A stretch of DNA of 64,000 nucleotides, taken from Euonymus europaeus (taxonomy: Eukaryota > Streptophyta > Magnoliopsida > Celastrales > Celastraceae). The stretch is from positions 7,579,501 to 7,643,500 of the forward strand of contig OY756969.1 of the NCBI GenBank assembly GCA_963580455.1, read 5' to 3'. The first letter of the stretch is position 1. Each line of letters starts with the position of its first letter. This document shows positions 36,016 through 47,859 of this stretch, piece by piece. Position numbers and translations under genes: made by a program. The notes below the pieces were generated by a model. It had not been told where the DNA came from and searched no databases. It was given only the letters and a program-made list of their open reading frames with translations.

Positions 36016-36560
36016 GGTAGCAAGCAAGAAGAAATCATGGTACAAGCCAAGGAAGGAGCAATTCTCATGATATGTAGGACTTGTGATAAGAAAGGTTAGG
36101 TGATCACTGGATGGATGGCGCAATGCCCATGTAGGATCTTGCCCCACAGATTGTGATTTTTGTTGATAAATCTGTTGTATCAGAGACTGCTCTTGCCAAT
36201 TCTGACGACACCAAAGGAACATCAACCTAGATTCCTTCAAGCATGAGAACCAATCATGAGATGAAAACTATTATGCAAATTTACCAATGACCCTCAATGA
36301 CGAGAACTCATTAAGGGTCACCAATTTACCAAAAGACACACTTGAACCTAATTTGCGTGACCTACTCTGCAAATTTGGCCCAGTGAGTCGTGCATATGTT
36401 TCTACTAATAAGAAAACTAGCATTTCTAGGGGTTTTGGTTTTGTAAATTTCATGTACAAGGAATTGCTACGAGGGCCATCAACAAGCTTATTGGACTTGG
36501 TTATGGTCATCTTATCCTTTGTGTTAAGAGGGCTACACCGAGATCAACATAGAAATTTGA
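36016..36560 (+). pseudogene. EIF3G: eIF3g (translation initiation factor 3 subunit G) pseudogene
   Basis: The segment GAILMICRTCDKKG (about 36055-36096) matches the zinc-knuckle part of plant eIF3g. A stop and frameshifts follow. IVIFVDKSVVSETALANSDD lies in a second frame (about 36148-36207), and an open frame from 36287 holds the RNA-recognition motif with LRVTNL (RNP2), FGPVSRAYVSTNKKT and SRGFGFVNF (RNP1). Real eIF3g helps bind the ribosome during scanning and re-initiation. At least three frame changes and several stops separate the parts, and the N-terminal third is missing. No intron is visible between knuckle and RRM, which is compatible with a retrocopy or with a single-exon segment. 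Confidence 0.85.
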
Positions 36561-36759
36561 AATGTGGTAGATCAGAGATGTTGTTTACTTTAACTAATTT
36601 AGAATTCTAAATATCTATCTTTTGTACGTTCCCCACCATAATTCAAAAAATTTGATAACACAATTCAGAGTTTATTAAGTGTGCTACACTTATGTTGGAT
36701 TAGTTTTCTATTTTCCTTGAGTTGGAGTCCAATATGTGCTGGTAAAGTTTTTAGGACTT
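36561..36759. other. Spacer between eIF3g relic and MULE copy B
   Basis: AT-rich, nothing recognised. Confidence 0.4.
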
Positions 36760-39170
36760 GGTTAATGGTTGACATGTCTACTCAAAAATGTCAAGTCACG
36801 GGACATATTGACGAAAACATAACCATACTCCTGCATCATATATGGAGGGATATCCGCACACTAGTCGCCTTTCTAAATTTGAAATTCAAGTGATGGTTGA
36901 CATGTCTGCTCAAAATGTCAAGTCACAGGACATATTGACAGAATTGAAAAAATGAGATCCAAACAACATGTCAAAAATCAGAACCATGCGCAATGCACTC
37001 AAGAAGCACAAAAGCAATGAGAAATCAAGTCAATGAAAGATATAGGTTGTGTTCACATTCCTCAACGATCATGGGTACTTTTTCAATTACCGAGCGAACC
37101 ATTCAACCAATGAGCTTGAAGATTTGTATTTCGCAGATCCTGGCTCCCTAGCGAAATTGCATACATTTCCTCATGTCTTGTTGATGGATGCGACATATCA
37201 GACCAACAAGTATGGGTTGCCTCTCTTTGACATTGTCAGTGTCACTTCAACCAGTCAGAAATTTTGCATAGCGTTCGCATAGTTGCACTTAGAGAAAGAG
37301 GCCAATTATACTTAGGCTTTAGAATGTATGCGATCTCTAATGCATGGATGCACTGGTCCACGAGTGATCGTTAAAAATAGAGAGTTAGGGCTAATAAAAG
37401 TATGTGCTAAGGTATTTCTCGACGCTTTGAAATTACTCTATCGATGGCATATCTATCAAAGTAATTTAACCAAATGCAAGCCATCGATATAAGACAATAA
37501 AGCCTGGAATGCATTCTACCACATGTGGACTATGGTGCTCGAATATCTAAATGCGAGCTCATGCATGAGCAATATGACCGGCCTTGAAGTAGTCTTATAG
37601 AAGTTTTCGGCAATAAATAAAAAATTTGAAAGATGTATGGTTGACACCATATAAAGAGATGTTCATATCTGCCTAGACAAACTAATATCTGCATTACAAA
37701 AACCACAAACAATTAATAGGGTCGAGAGTCAGCATGCTAAGTTGAAAATATATTTGTGCTCATCACAATCTGACTTAGAGAGATCCATCTCATTGATTAA
37801 TCAAGTCATCCATTCTCAAGACATAGTTATCAAAGCTAGTATTGAGAGAAGTAGAATCATCATCAAACATCTATTCAATATACAATACCTTAAAAATTTA
37901 TGTGTTTTTGTTTCAATCAATGCATTGAATCTGATGTTGCTGGAGTTTGAGCAATGTAGAGATGTCAAAGACGTTGCTTACAAATGCAAAGGTTACATTT
38001 GTAGGAGCTACGGACTATCGTATGCTCATGAACAAGCAATATATGTGAGCAAAGGCCATGATGTGCCATTTGATACCATTGATAAATTTTGGACAAAGCT
38101 TGATCTATTGCCATGTCAATCCTTTGAAGAGGATGAAATCAACTGTAGGGTCGATATACAAATGTTCACAGAACAATTCAAGCTGCAGACAAGACATGTT
38201 AAAGTCAGTTGGCTAATGAAATTGAAGAATATATTCAAACGTTCGACAACTTCTCTCCGTGAATCAACTGTGAAAACCAATACTAGAGGGCGCCCCAAGA
38301 CAAAAAGGAAGGTAACCACCATCAACAACACTAGAGGGTGCCCTATCGTTGATGAAAGTGATTTTGTTCAGCCTCAAGAATCTCATAGACACAGTTCCTC
38401 AATCAGACATTGTGGCTTGAAGATTTTCGAGTGTGATTTTTTCCACTATAATGAACCAGCGAGACATAGCTGCTTCTCTATTTACAATACTTAGTCTGTC
38501 TCTACACTAGGAAGTTCGAGGCCGAGAAAGGAAAACTACTCTTTAATACCTATATTGATTAGTTTCTAGCTATACTGCATTCTTACATTAGGGACGTACA
38601 AGATGTAAAAACTTACGAAAATTACGGCTTTTGATCGATGCCTTGGATGCGGCGAAGATAAGTGGCCCAATGTTTGATATAGCCTGAAGGTAGAGTTAGC
38701 GACATTTCGGAAACAATATGTTGTAATACTTTGCAATGAAGAGAGGATATATAATGTTGAAAGCTCACTAAACTTCATTTGAGATGATGTTGTTGCACTA
38801 TTTGAGCATTGGATGAAAATATCAAACATATCTAACATACATTGTGATATTGCATGTTCTTCATCATATAAAAAACTTAACATATCTACCCCTTCGTACA
38901 AATCCTCCACCACCCTATCAAAGCGTTGTCGTTGCTATAAGACACGTAAATGATAATCACTACGTAAAAGTTGGTTTGACAATGAATTATTCAATGTCTT
39001 CTATTACGCTGAGTGAGTTTATTGTAGGCATACTTGAGCAACTAGATGAGATACTTTATATGCGGAATGATTTGATAGATCTATGCAGTCAAAGCAATCC
39101 AAATTTTGTTCCGATAAGTTTGTTAATGTGCTTGAATAAATTATTGTCATTGTCTTAAAAAATTATCAAA
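36760..39170 (+). pseudogene. MULE copy B: MULE transposase plus OTU-domain relic
   Basis: In order: KFEIQVMVDMSAQNVKSQD and following (about 36880-36960), with part of it also present as an earlier partial duplicate (36767-36812). Next is the MULE transposase core LAKLHTFPHVLLMDATYQTN and LPLFDIVSVTS (37150-37250), where the first catalytic Asp is in LLMDATY. A long open frame (37742-38494) carries the C-terminal linker with basic KTNTRGRPKTKRK. The OTU domain (38600-39160) keeps the NDNHYVKVGL histidine motif, but its GDGNCGF motif reads YENYGF followed by a stop. FAR1-type N-terminus and terminal repeats are not visible. Many stops; non-functional. Confidence 0.85.
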
Positions 39171-40033
39171 TTAATATCATGGTTTGTATCCCCACATTTT
39201 CATGTCATTTTCAAAAAATAAGCCCATATTTTTAATATTAATATTATATTATTTTAATTAATGAAAAATGAAAAGTGACAATTACATAATTAAAGAAAAG
39301 AAGAAAGGAGATTTAATGCATAACATTTAACTAATTAACATGAGAGTGACATTCTCTCTTCATCTTCGGTTTGGGGTCAAGAAATCGAAACCCGTCTGCC
39401 AGTTCCCTGCCCTGGGAGTCACTGACAGATGTAAGTCGCAGGATGTGCAGCCTTACGATAGGGACCATCTGTCGCTTCAGAAGTGACATTCTCTCCTCAT
39501 CTTATCTCTAGCTCGGGAGGAGCTTCATTTATCACACGGCCTAAGTTTTTCTATGCCATAAAAGTAGTATGGGTTGTCAAAGTACATTGGGCCTAACGGT
39601 CTAACGATTCATGATCCCTCAACTCACCGGCACTAACCTCCCGGGTTGGATGTAAACCGACGTCGTTTTCAACCCCAGGGGCTGAAAGATACTATAAGCT
39701 TCTCCGCCACATAGAAGAAGTTCCAGGTTCAATGTTCAGATTTTGACTCCTCTCATCTTCTCCTTTTCTTCCCAGAAATACCTTTTATTATATTAATTAA
39801 TATTTTCTTTCGTTTTCTCATTCTTTCTTTCCGAGAAAATTTTCTCTGGCAACTACGGAGAAAATCCAGACACAGCATCACAAAAAGAAAAGAAAACGGA
39901 GTCAATTTAAAAAGGAAGAAAAGAAATAGTAAAGAAAGAAGAAAAAGGGGAGATACAAGAAAACCCTTTTAAGACTGCTCTATCTATACGTACCTAGGGT
40001 TTCTCGAGAAGGGCCGCTGAACGGTGAGATCCG
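39171..40033 (+). promoter_or_regulatory. Upstream region and 5' leader of the PP1 gene
   Basis: No open frame of note. The last 300 bases become pyrimidine- then purine-rich (TTTCTTTCTTTCC near 39820, GAAGAAAAAGG near 39940), typical of plant leaders. No clear TATA box could be assigned. Confidence 0.35.
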
Positions 40034-42033
40034 ATGGCGTCAGAGGGGAAGACCGGAATGGACTCCGCTTTACTCGATGATATAATTAAGCGCCTCACGG
40101 AGGTCCGATCAGCGAGGCCTGGAAAGCAGGTTCAGCTATCTGAGGCTGATATCAAGCAACTATGTGTCGCGTCAAGAGAAATCTTTCTTCAACAGCCCAA
40201 TTTGCTCGAGCTAGAAGCCCCGATCAAGATTTGTGGTACGGTATTTAATTAATTTTTGTGATGTTAAAGTTTGTATTTTTTTCGTGGTTCTGTTGGGGCC
40301 TTTGTGTGATTTCGTTTGTGGGTCTTTCGGGGTGCTTGTCAAGAATTTTATGCAGGACTTATTGCTTTGATTGCTTTTCTTACTTTGCATGCCACATCCC
40401 CACTGAATGTAATATGTTTTCCGAATGGGATTCCTTTTTTGTCCAATTGTTCGACATTGAATGGAACTTGGCATGTAGATGTTCATAGGGGATCATGAAC
40501 TGGGATCGGTGAACTGTGTTTAATGGGTTTCTGTTGTTTTTTACAAGTGTGTTTAGATAAGTTACTATGTACTCCTTGCTAACAAATCCTATTATGTACT
40601 GCTTGATTGTGTATTCACTATTTGATTGCTGGAAGCTGTAGGATAGGAATGATTAACATTGAAAAGTACTATTTGTGGGTGTATTCTCACTGTTTTTGGA
40701 CCAATTGTATGCAGCCTTGATGTTTATACTGTAAAGGTACTCTTTGAATTTGCATGTGGTGTTTGAAGCTAGATTGCTGGGGTATTAAGGTTCTTCAAGG
40801 GAGTTCACTACCTGTTTATGTAGCCAATGCTTCTGAAACTTTCTTGGAACTCAAAGAGGATTCATTTTATATTTGAGGAGGAGCTGTTTATGCGGAGAAC
40901 CTTGTAACGTAACTTCGAATTCTAGATGAAACAAATGAAAAGAGAGAGATGTTGTGCTTAAGTCTCAGCGCCAACAAGATTTAAGTATGTTTGGGCCTTT
41001 GGGCTATGGTCTACATTCAAAATATTGACATTCAAAACTGTTTTTGGGTGGATTTCCTGCTTCATTTGGCCTAACGTGCTTATTTTAGATATCTTGAAGC
41101 ATTTACTCAAGACTAGATTGAAGTACTTGATTAGTCATTGATCTATGAAAATAGCTTTTCCTAAACTTTTCCTTGCTTTGATTTTTTTTTTGCAGGTGAC
41201 ATACATGGGCAATATAGTGATTTACTGAGGCTTTTTGAATATGGTGGCTTTCCTCCCAATGCGAATTATCTTTTTTTGGGGGATTATGTGGATCGTGGGA
41301 AGCAAAGTTTGGAAACAATATGTCTTCTGCTTGCCTATAAAATTAAGTACCCTGAGAACTTTTTCCTTCTAAGAGGCAACCATGAATGTGCTTCTATTAA
41401 CCGGATCTATGGATTCTACGATGAATGTAAAAGGAGGTTTAACGTCAGACTATGGAAAGCCTTTACTGACTGTTTTAACTGCCTTCCTGTGGCGGCTCTT
41501 ATCGATGACAAAATATTGTGCATGCATGGTGGTCTCTCCCCTGATCTGAATAACTTGGATCAGATTAGAAATTTGTCTCGTCCAACTGCTGTCCCTGATA
41601 CTGGTTTGCTATGTGATTTGCTCTGGTCAGATCCTGGAAGGGAAGTTAAGGGATGGGGAATGAATGACAGAGGTGTTTCATACACCTTTGGGCCCGATAA
41701 GGTTTCAGAATTTCTTACAAAACATGAATTGGATCTTGTTTGTCGTGCGCATCAGGTACTGGACTTTAATGTGTACTGTGTAGTCTTATATTTAACTTAT
41801 GCTGTACACATTCTTAAGCCAGAAGTGCTTACCTTGTCCAGGTTGTAGAGGATGGCTATGAATTCTTCGCCGACAGACAACTTGTTACCATATTTTCTGC
41901 GCCCAACTACTGTGGTGAATTTGATAATGCTGGTGCTATGATGAGTGTCGATGAGAACTTGATGTGCTCCTTTCAGATTCTAAAGCCTGCAGAAAAGAAA
42001 GCTGCTAAGTTCTTGATGACTAACAAAATGTGA
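40034..42033 (+). CDS. TOPP: Serine/threonine phosphatase PP1 catalytic subunit (TOPP family), three exons
   Basis: Exons 40034-40235, 41196-41755 and 41842-42033, both introns GT-AG; 954 nt gives 317 residues, the normal length. The enzyme removes phosphate from serine and threonine using two metal ions and is targeted by regulatory subunits in nucleus and cytosol. All metal and catalytic motifs are present: GDIHGQ (68-73), GDYVDRG (96-102), RGNHE (127-131) with the acid-base His at 130, [20 protein letters not shown], and the C-terminal [19 protein letters not shown]. The conserved N-terminal start is [16 protein letters not shown]. The ATG lies directly after a purine-rich leader. It looks fully functional. 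A retrotransposon LTR lies within 275 bases of the stop codon. Confidence 0.96.
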
Positions 42034-42069
42034 TAATTGCTGCATCATTGGTCTATGGTGTCGGCCAAG

Positions 42070-42207
42070 GTGAGCCAAATGTTTCTGCTCTCTTTCTTAA
42101 TCTTTGTGGTATGTATTGTTGTTCATGCATGTGATGCTTAATGATACTACTTTCTCTTTTGTATTGGTATTCATGTTGGAATTACTTTTTCTCGCTTCTC
42201 CTGACAG
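42070..42207 (+). other. Possible intron in the PP1 3' UTR
   Basis: AAG|GTGAGC at 42070 and TCTCCTGACAG at 42207 make a well-formed plant intron of 138 bases, 36 bases after the stop. A stop-proximal 3' UTR intron this close need not trigger mRNA decay. No transcript evidence. Confidence 0.4.
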
Positions 42208-42940
42208 AATAAGGGGGGGTCTGAAGAATTTTTAGCCTGTTTAGGTTGATAGAATAAGATGCCATTTGAACAATAACCAAAATACAAATTTAGATTGGGT
42301 AATATGTTGAAACTATCATAAGTGCTTGAATCGCTCAAGCAATATAGTGAAGAGAAAGTGTTGATCCCACGAAGATTATCTACCTATCGAGTATAGAAAT
42401 TATTGAAGTCCTAATTTGTTTGAACGATCGAAGATGAGTTTATTTTATGAAATTAAAATTAAGCAGAATTAAAACAACTAAATTGTAAATAATCTTATTT
42501 AACAATCAAGCTAAGAAAAATACTTGATTCACTTATACAATCCAAGCCAAATCCTAAACCATGTTATTGATTATTTATTATCCTTGTTGATGGTAAAATA
42601 CCCGTACGCTATCCAATTATCTTTTCTCAAGTGTAATCACAATTACCCAACATACGATAACCGACGATATCTCTATGTGAATTTGAAGGTATGCAAGCAG
42701 ATTAAGTTCAATGGTATTTTCTATCAAAACCACACAAATCACGTCGGCACACCTCTGTCTTTCGTTCAATTCATGACACACAACACCAAATCAAGATACA
42801 TGCATCCTCTCTTGATCTCAACATGGACGATAAATCATTCAAATGGTGATTAAGCACTCAAAAACGTTAAGAACAATGATGTATACTCAACAAGAATGCA
42901 TAAGAAATTCAGTAACACAATTCAATAGTTAGGATTCTTA

Positions 42941-44045
42941 TCTAAGAAGCACCGATACGGGTGCGGGAGTACGGATTCGGGGGTGCGGGATACGCGGATT
43001 CGGCAATTCTCAAAAAATGAAGGATACGGGTGCGGCAAGGGTGCGGCGGATACAATATATATATATATATGTATAAATATCAAATAGAAATATTAAACAT
43101 AAGTTCAGCAATCCATCAAATTCAAAGATAGTTACATAGACTATTAGAAATATCCAAAGTCCCTAAGCATCACAACCACCAATATCAGCAACATCATCAT
43201 CCTCTTCATGACCCTCAGCAACAGCACCTTCATCAAACAATGCTTGTTCTACTTCTGGTTCATCAAGAGATAAGCTAGCAATTTCAAGTTCTCCTGCACC
43301 ATCTAATGGATCAAAACTATCTCCAGCAATATCCCACATTCTTGTTTCTCCTTTGCTATATTGCTCAGTACCCGAGAACCACTAACCCACTACCCATTAA
43401 CATGATAAGTTAGCCAGTAGCCACAAATTCCACAAAAATACAAAACAACAATTGAGCAAAAAAATTCATGGAGGAACTCGAGAGAGATCAGAGAGACAAA
43501 GAGAGATACAGAGAGACAGAGCGCGAATCAGATAGAGGAAGAATCCGAGAGAGAGAGAGAGACGTACCTGTGGACGTGCTTTGCAGCACCTGTCGACGAC
43601 GACGACGACTCGACGAGGAGCGAACCAGCGATCGACGACGACGACTCGACGAGGAGCGAACCAGCGATCGACAATGACGAGCTCTGCGACCTCGACCGTA
43701 CCTCCACCAGCGGCCAGCAACACACGATTTCGTCTGCCGTTTGCGTCTCTTTCTCGCACAGGTAGGTTTAGGTTTGGTTACTGCCTTTGGTTTGCAAATT
43801 TCTTCTTTTATTTCGTTTGAGGTTTTAGTTTCACCGCACCCAAGCCGCACCCAGCCGAACATCAGCCGCACCCAAGCCGCACCCAGCCGAACATCAGCCG
43901 CACCCAATTTTATTTTTATTTTTTAAAAAATTGGATTCGTAAATTCCCGCACCCCGGACGTTTCGTGCCGCACCCACGGCGCACCCGCACCCAAAACGTA
44001 TCTGGTGCGGGTGCCTTGGGGTGTTTGGCGCACCCGTGCTTCATA
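42941..44045 (-). mobile_element. Non-autonomous hAT element inside the LTR
   Basis: Perfect 8-bp target duplication GATTCTTA (42933-42940 and 44046-44053). The ends TCTAAGAAGCACCGATAC and, reversed, TATGAAGCACGGGTGCG are imperfect inverted repeats. GGGTGCGG-type words are repeated near both ends. Length 1105 bp. It keeps only the C-terminal tail of a transposase. Two internal tandem duplications lie at 43598-43670 (36-bp unit, CGACGACGACGACTCGAC) and 43834-43906 (32-bp unit, AAGCCGCACCCAGCCG). Confidence 0.85.
43163..43378 (-). pseudogene. hAT transposase C-terminal acidic tail (remnant)
   Basis: The minus-strand frame reads GTEQYSKGETRMWDIAGDSF, then LEIASLSLDEPEVEQALFDE and an acidic end (HEEDDDVADIGGCDA), closing with TAG at 43163-43165. 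This resembles the tail after the dimerisation domain in DUF659-type hAT transposases as I remember them. The frame is open over about 70 codons, but everything upstream is gone. Confidence 0.6.
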
Positions 44046-44603
44046 GATTCTTATGAATAGGCTACATCGTAGGCTTAGCAAAAGGGATTAGTTCATCCTA
44101 CGTTTGTTACAACCTAGAATATTCAGCAAATCCATGAGAACAATGCGACGTAAAGAGAAATTAGAGAGAGAGAGAGGAAAACTAGATTGAAGACAAGCTC
44201 CAAAATGATTCTCCGTTCTTCTCCAAGTTCTTCCTTGCAAAAGCTCTCTTTGTATCTCGAAAATTGCTTCAAAGTGGCGTGTGTGTGTTTCTAAATTCGT
44301 TTGGGCGTCCTATTGTATGTTTTAGTCGCACAAATTTAGGCTAAAATAACTTTTCCCACTACTGCAGAAACTAGTATTTATTATTTTGTTCAGGATTAAG
44401 CGCTAGATTCATTCCGAACACTTTTATCTTATTTAGCCGCAAAAACAATTTTCTTGCATCAAATTTTCGATCTACTCCTCTAGGACGTCATGAGCTACAA
44501 AATAATCATAGGTGTCATAAAATTAACAAAGTCCGCTCATTATGAAAATGAAAACCATACGAAAGGTGGTGTAAAAGTATATATAATCCTAACCTATCAA
44601 ACA

Positions 44604-44960
44604 CCCCACTTACGTTTTGCTCGTCCTTGAGCAAAAAGGAGAGATAAAACTTAATAGTAAATAACCTAACTCACTATTGCAGGAATCGCTGTTGGATTTA
44701 GCATATGCAACATGTCTTTTAAACTCCTAGGTGTCTCTAGTGGACGTGTCTAGTCTCGTGAGGGTTTATCAGAACGATACCCTTTGTCATAATTACTTGT
44801 AGAGTCTCTGGGTAAATGACACCTTGGGAATACTAAGTTTTCTTGGTTATAGAACTTTGTAAGCTTAATTTTGCCCATAAAGTTGTTTTCTTTATCTAGG
44901 AAGTTGCTTCTGGTAAAATTATTACTACTAGATGTTTCCTCGCAAACATCTTGAAGCATA
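44604..44960 (-). repeat. Interior sequence of the truncated retrotransposon next to LTR 42305-44603
   Basis: The stretch 44650-44735 ('taacctaactcac...gcaggaatcgc...catatgcaa') aligns with 61245-61310 in the same order, and 44590-44640 aligns with 61150-61210, so both are interior/LTR junctions of the same family. A minus-strand open frame at 44750-44959 has no known domain. Confidence 0.5.
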
Positions 44961-47859
44961 TGTCAATGATCTGTTTTTTTTTTGGCTCTTGGAAATGTAT
45001 GGGTTATAGCTTAAAAAATAGAAACTCATGATTCTTGAGGGCCTCTTATGAGATGAATAATAGTTTATTGCTCAAGAGAAAATTTCATTTTTGGGTATTT
45101 CACTAGATAAGTAGTTACTAGCATGGAATATTGGAATCTCATTTTAAAGTGCAAATTTATGGAACTTGCTTTGGTTTGCGCCCACTTGTTATTGCTCCAT
45201 GAACTCACTATCACCATTGCTCCAATTCATTCAAAATGAATTTATTTATTATCTGATGAACTCATTGTATCACCATTGCTTCAATTCATTCTAAAGTAAA
45301 TTATTTATTGTCTGATGAACTCACTGTATCACCATTGCTTCAATTTAGAGCTCAAAGGAGTTAGGAAAATATAGCATGTGTTTGGTAGAGAGTATGTTTA
45401 CAGAGTATAAGCTGGTGTAGGGAGTAATGTCTGACAGAGTATAAGCTGCATCAATGCTCTACCAAATATTTTTTCAGTTTGTAGCAAAGTCACATTGATG
45501 TCATGGTAAGTTGCAAGAAACTATACTAGAAACGAATTTAGTATGTTGTGGATGAATGATGTACCTGAACATTTACTGTGCGGACTTCTATCTACGTTTA
45601 TTGGGGCATTCCTTGTCCACTGTAAACTAGATGTTTCTGAAACAGTTGAAGAGCCCTTTGAAAGGCCTGTTCAATTTGCACTGGCATTCTTTCTTGTTTA
45701 TTGGAACTAGGAAGTATGGAACACTCGAAAGTGCTGTTGTTAAAGTAAATGATAACTTAGATCTTCTTCATGTAAGGCCCAGTTTTCTTTCCCATGCAGT
45801 TTGTCATATAAGTCCCCACTGTTCTCTCCCATACAGTTTTATGGTGATTAGCGGCTCTTGTGATACCAATTTATCAAATATCTATTCTCTCATCTTTATC
45901 AGACAAAAAGCTTGAGTTTTGAGCAGCATATATAGATGGCCTACTTTTGTATAAATACGATGCTCAACTCCTCTTATGAAAATTCTTTTCACACTGCCCA
46001 GGAACTGTATGTTTCAGACATTCTTCAAATTGGAAAAGAAGCAAGAATGATGCTCGATGCTATATTTGTTTTTAGCTTGTCGGAGCTAAAGCTTCAGGAG
46101 TCAAGTCCAAAATTACATGTCATGGGAGTAGCCTGAGCTAGTTGTGGTTTCTTCTATTTCTTATTGTTTTAGCTTTTGCGCCTCATATTTCAGTACTTAA
46201 TTCTGCGTTACATTCTAGCTAGTAACTAATATGCAATGGATGTGTTCATGTGGAGTTTTTGAGATGATTTTGTTTGAGTTTTTTTGTCCATTTCTGCTCC
46301 CAGATTCTAGTCAGCAATGTTGATTGATGCTGGCGACTCTTATAATTGGATGTTGATGCCTTAGATTTGATGGATGGTTGATCCTTTTTTCGACGATGAC
46401 AACAATGGAGTTAACCTTCTAACCTCCAATAGATTCATTGGTAGGTAAATCCAAATGGAAGAGGGACAGTGTGTCTGAATCTTGAAAATGAACAAAGAAA
46501 CAAGAACACTCCTTCCTTGGGGATTGTTTTGGTTTGGGGATTGTTTTGGTTTGGCATCATTATTATCATGGGAATTTCAAACTAAACAAAGTTATTCCAA
46601 TTCCCAAGACCATTTTTGATTTTGGAGTTGGGGTGGAGACCCTCTGAGCAATCAAGTGACTGATTTCATTCACGGTTTGGAATTTGTGTTGTGTTCTGTG
46701 TAGGTGAGAATGATATTTCCATTGAAATGCTTGCTACCCTATTTTACTTTTATTCCAAACTTTGAAGGCCCGGGAACTAAGCAGTGGCGACTCAGGATTT
46801 CATGTTGAGGGCAACTCAAGTTTAATAAACTTCAACATCTCTGTCACATATATGTGGTAAAACTTTTATATTTACCCTATTTATTAGCCATTTTAACCAA
46901 GTTAATTTTACATATTATTGTACAAATTTATCTTGAGACCAAATCTTGAATCTTATACTATTAGGTATTGTGAAAATGTTGGTGACAATTTTACTAGATT
47001 TCTAATTGGAGTAAGTTATAATGAAAATTTTGGTGACCAGGTTACTAAATTTCTTATTGGAGTAATTTATACTGAAATGTTCAATTACTTCGATTTTTCC
47101 ATATATATGCATTTTTTTCCCTTAACGCAAGTACACATTAAAAAAAATCACAAAATTTAGGTGAGCTGCGGCCACCTTCAGCCCCTGAGTATTTTGTCAT
47201 AGTAAATGCGAACATCGATCATGTAAATCTCAATGTTTTTTTTTGTCGGATCTATCTCACAATTGATATGGACGAACACGATTTCATATGGATGATGTGT
47301 ATGTTCATCTCAACATTGTTAGGTTGGACAAAAGAAAATTGAATCCTTTTAACATTTTTTGAAGTGCCTAATCAATTTTCTTTCAAATTTGTTTGCAACT
47401 ATTTATATGAGCTGAGAAATTGCACGACAGTCTCGGTCGATCAAAAGGGTCAAAGAATCATGTCAATCTGAGACGAACCTGGACGGATTTTGGTAAAAAA
47501 GAAGAAGTTCAAATCTATTTAAAACCCAAGGCTAATAATAGGTTGTCTTGTAATTGTAACTTGTGTCAATTTAAAATGATTAAATTTTGAATTTCTTCCA
47601 CGTGATTAGCATTTCACTAGGGTCAACATCTCTTGTCAAATGGTTGTCGTGTCTTTTTTAAAAAGAAATATAAACTTGTTGTGGGCATGTGGTTGTCTGA
47701 AAATTAGCAAGAAATGTAATACATTGTCACATGTCACTTAGTTTTTATCATTTCAAATGCTAAGTAATTTCAAATGATAGAATTTGTGCTTCCATTTTTA
47801 GAAATATTAGATTAATACAGCTAATCAAGTATATGAACAAAATTGATAGTTGAAAAAGT
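44961..47859. other. Intergenic, no gene recognised
   Basis: Short open frames at 45631-45915, 45936-46136 and 46918-47160 show no domain. Bases 46780-47195 begin GTGGCGACTCAGGATTT and end in CTTCAGCCCCTGAG, possibly a small foldback element. It also contains the 59-bp tandem repeat 45199-45347. Confidence 0.45.
45199..45347 (+). repeat. 59-bp tandem repeat, about 2.6 copies
   Basis: 'caccattgct' recurs at 45212, 45271 and 45330, with 'tgatgaactcattgtat' between. Spacing is exactly 59 bases in both intervals. Confidence 0.8.

Larger units (their letters stand above)
42305..44603 (-). mobile_element. LTR retrotransposon 3' LTR (minus strand) with nested hAT element
   Basis: Read on the minus strand, a polypurine-type sequence (GTAAGTGGGG) next to TTGCTCAAGGACGAGCAAAA, a signature found before the 3' LTR in many plant gypsy elements, is followed by an LTR starting TGTTTGATAG (44603) and ending TTTCAACA (42305). 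The 'tgatcccacgaagat' motif lies near its end. Without the hAT insertion the LTR is about 1.19 kb. The flanks do not form a target duplication, so this is the end of a larger, truncated element whose interior begins at 44604. Confidence 0.65.

Noticed and set aside
41756..41848. C-terminal extension of the PP1 second exon
   Set aside because: It is intron read-through; splicing 41755 to 41842 restores the conserved PP1 C-terminus and the right length.
43466..43926. Several overlapping frames rich in Arg, Ser and Thr
   Set aside because: They arise from GAGA and CGACGACGA repeats inside the non-autonomous hAT; both strands are open in several phases, with no domain.
46780..47195. Possible small foldback transposon
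   Set aside because: Only about six to eight terminal bases match in inverted orientation and no target duplication was found.
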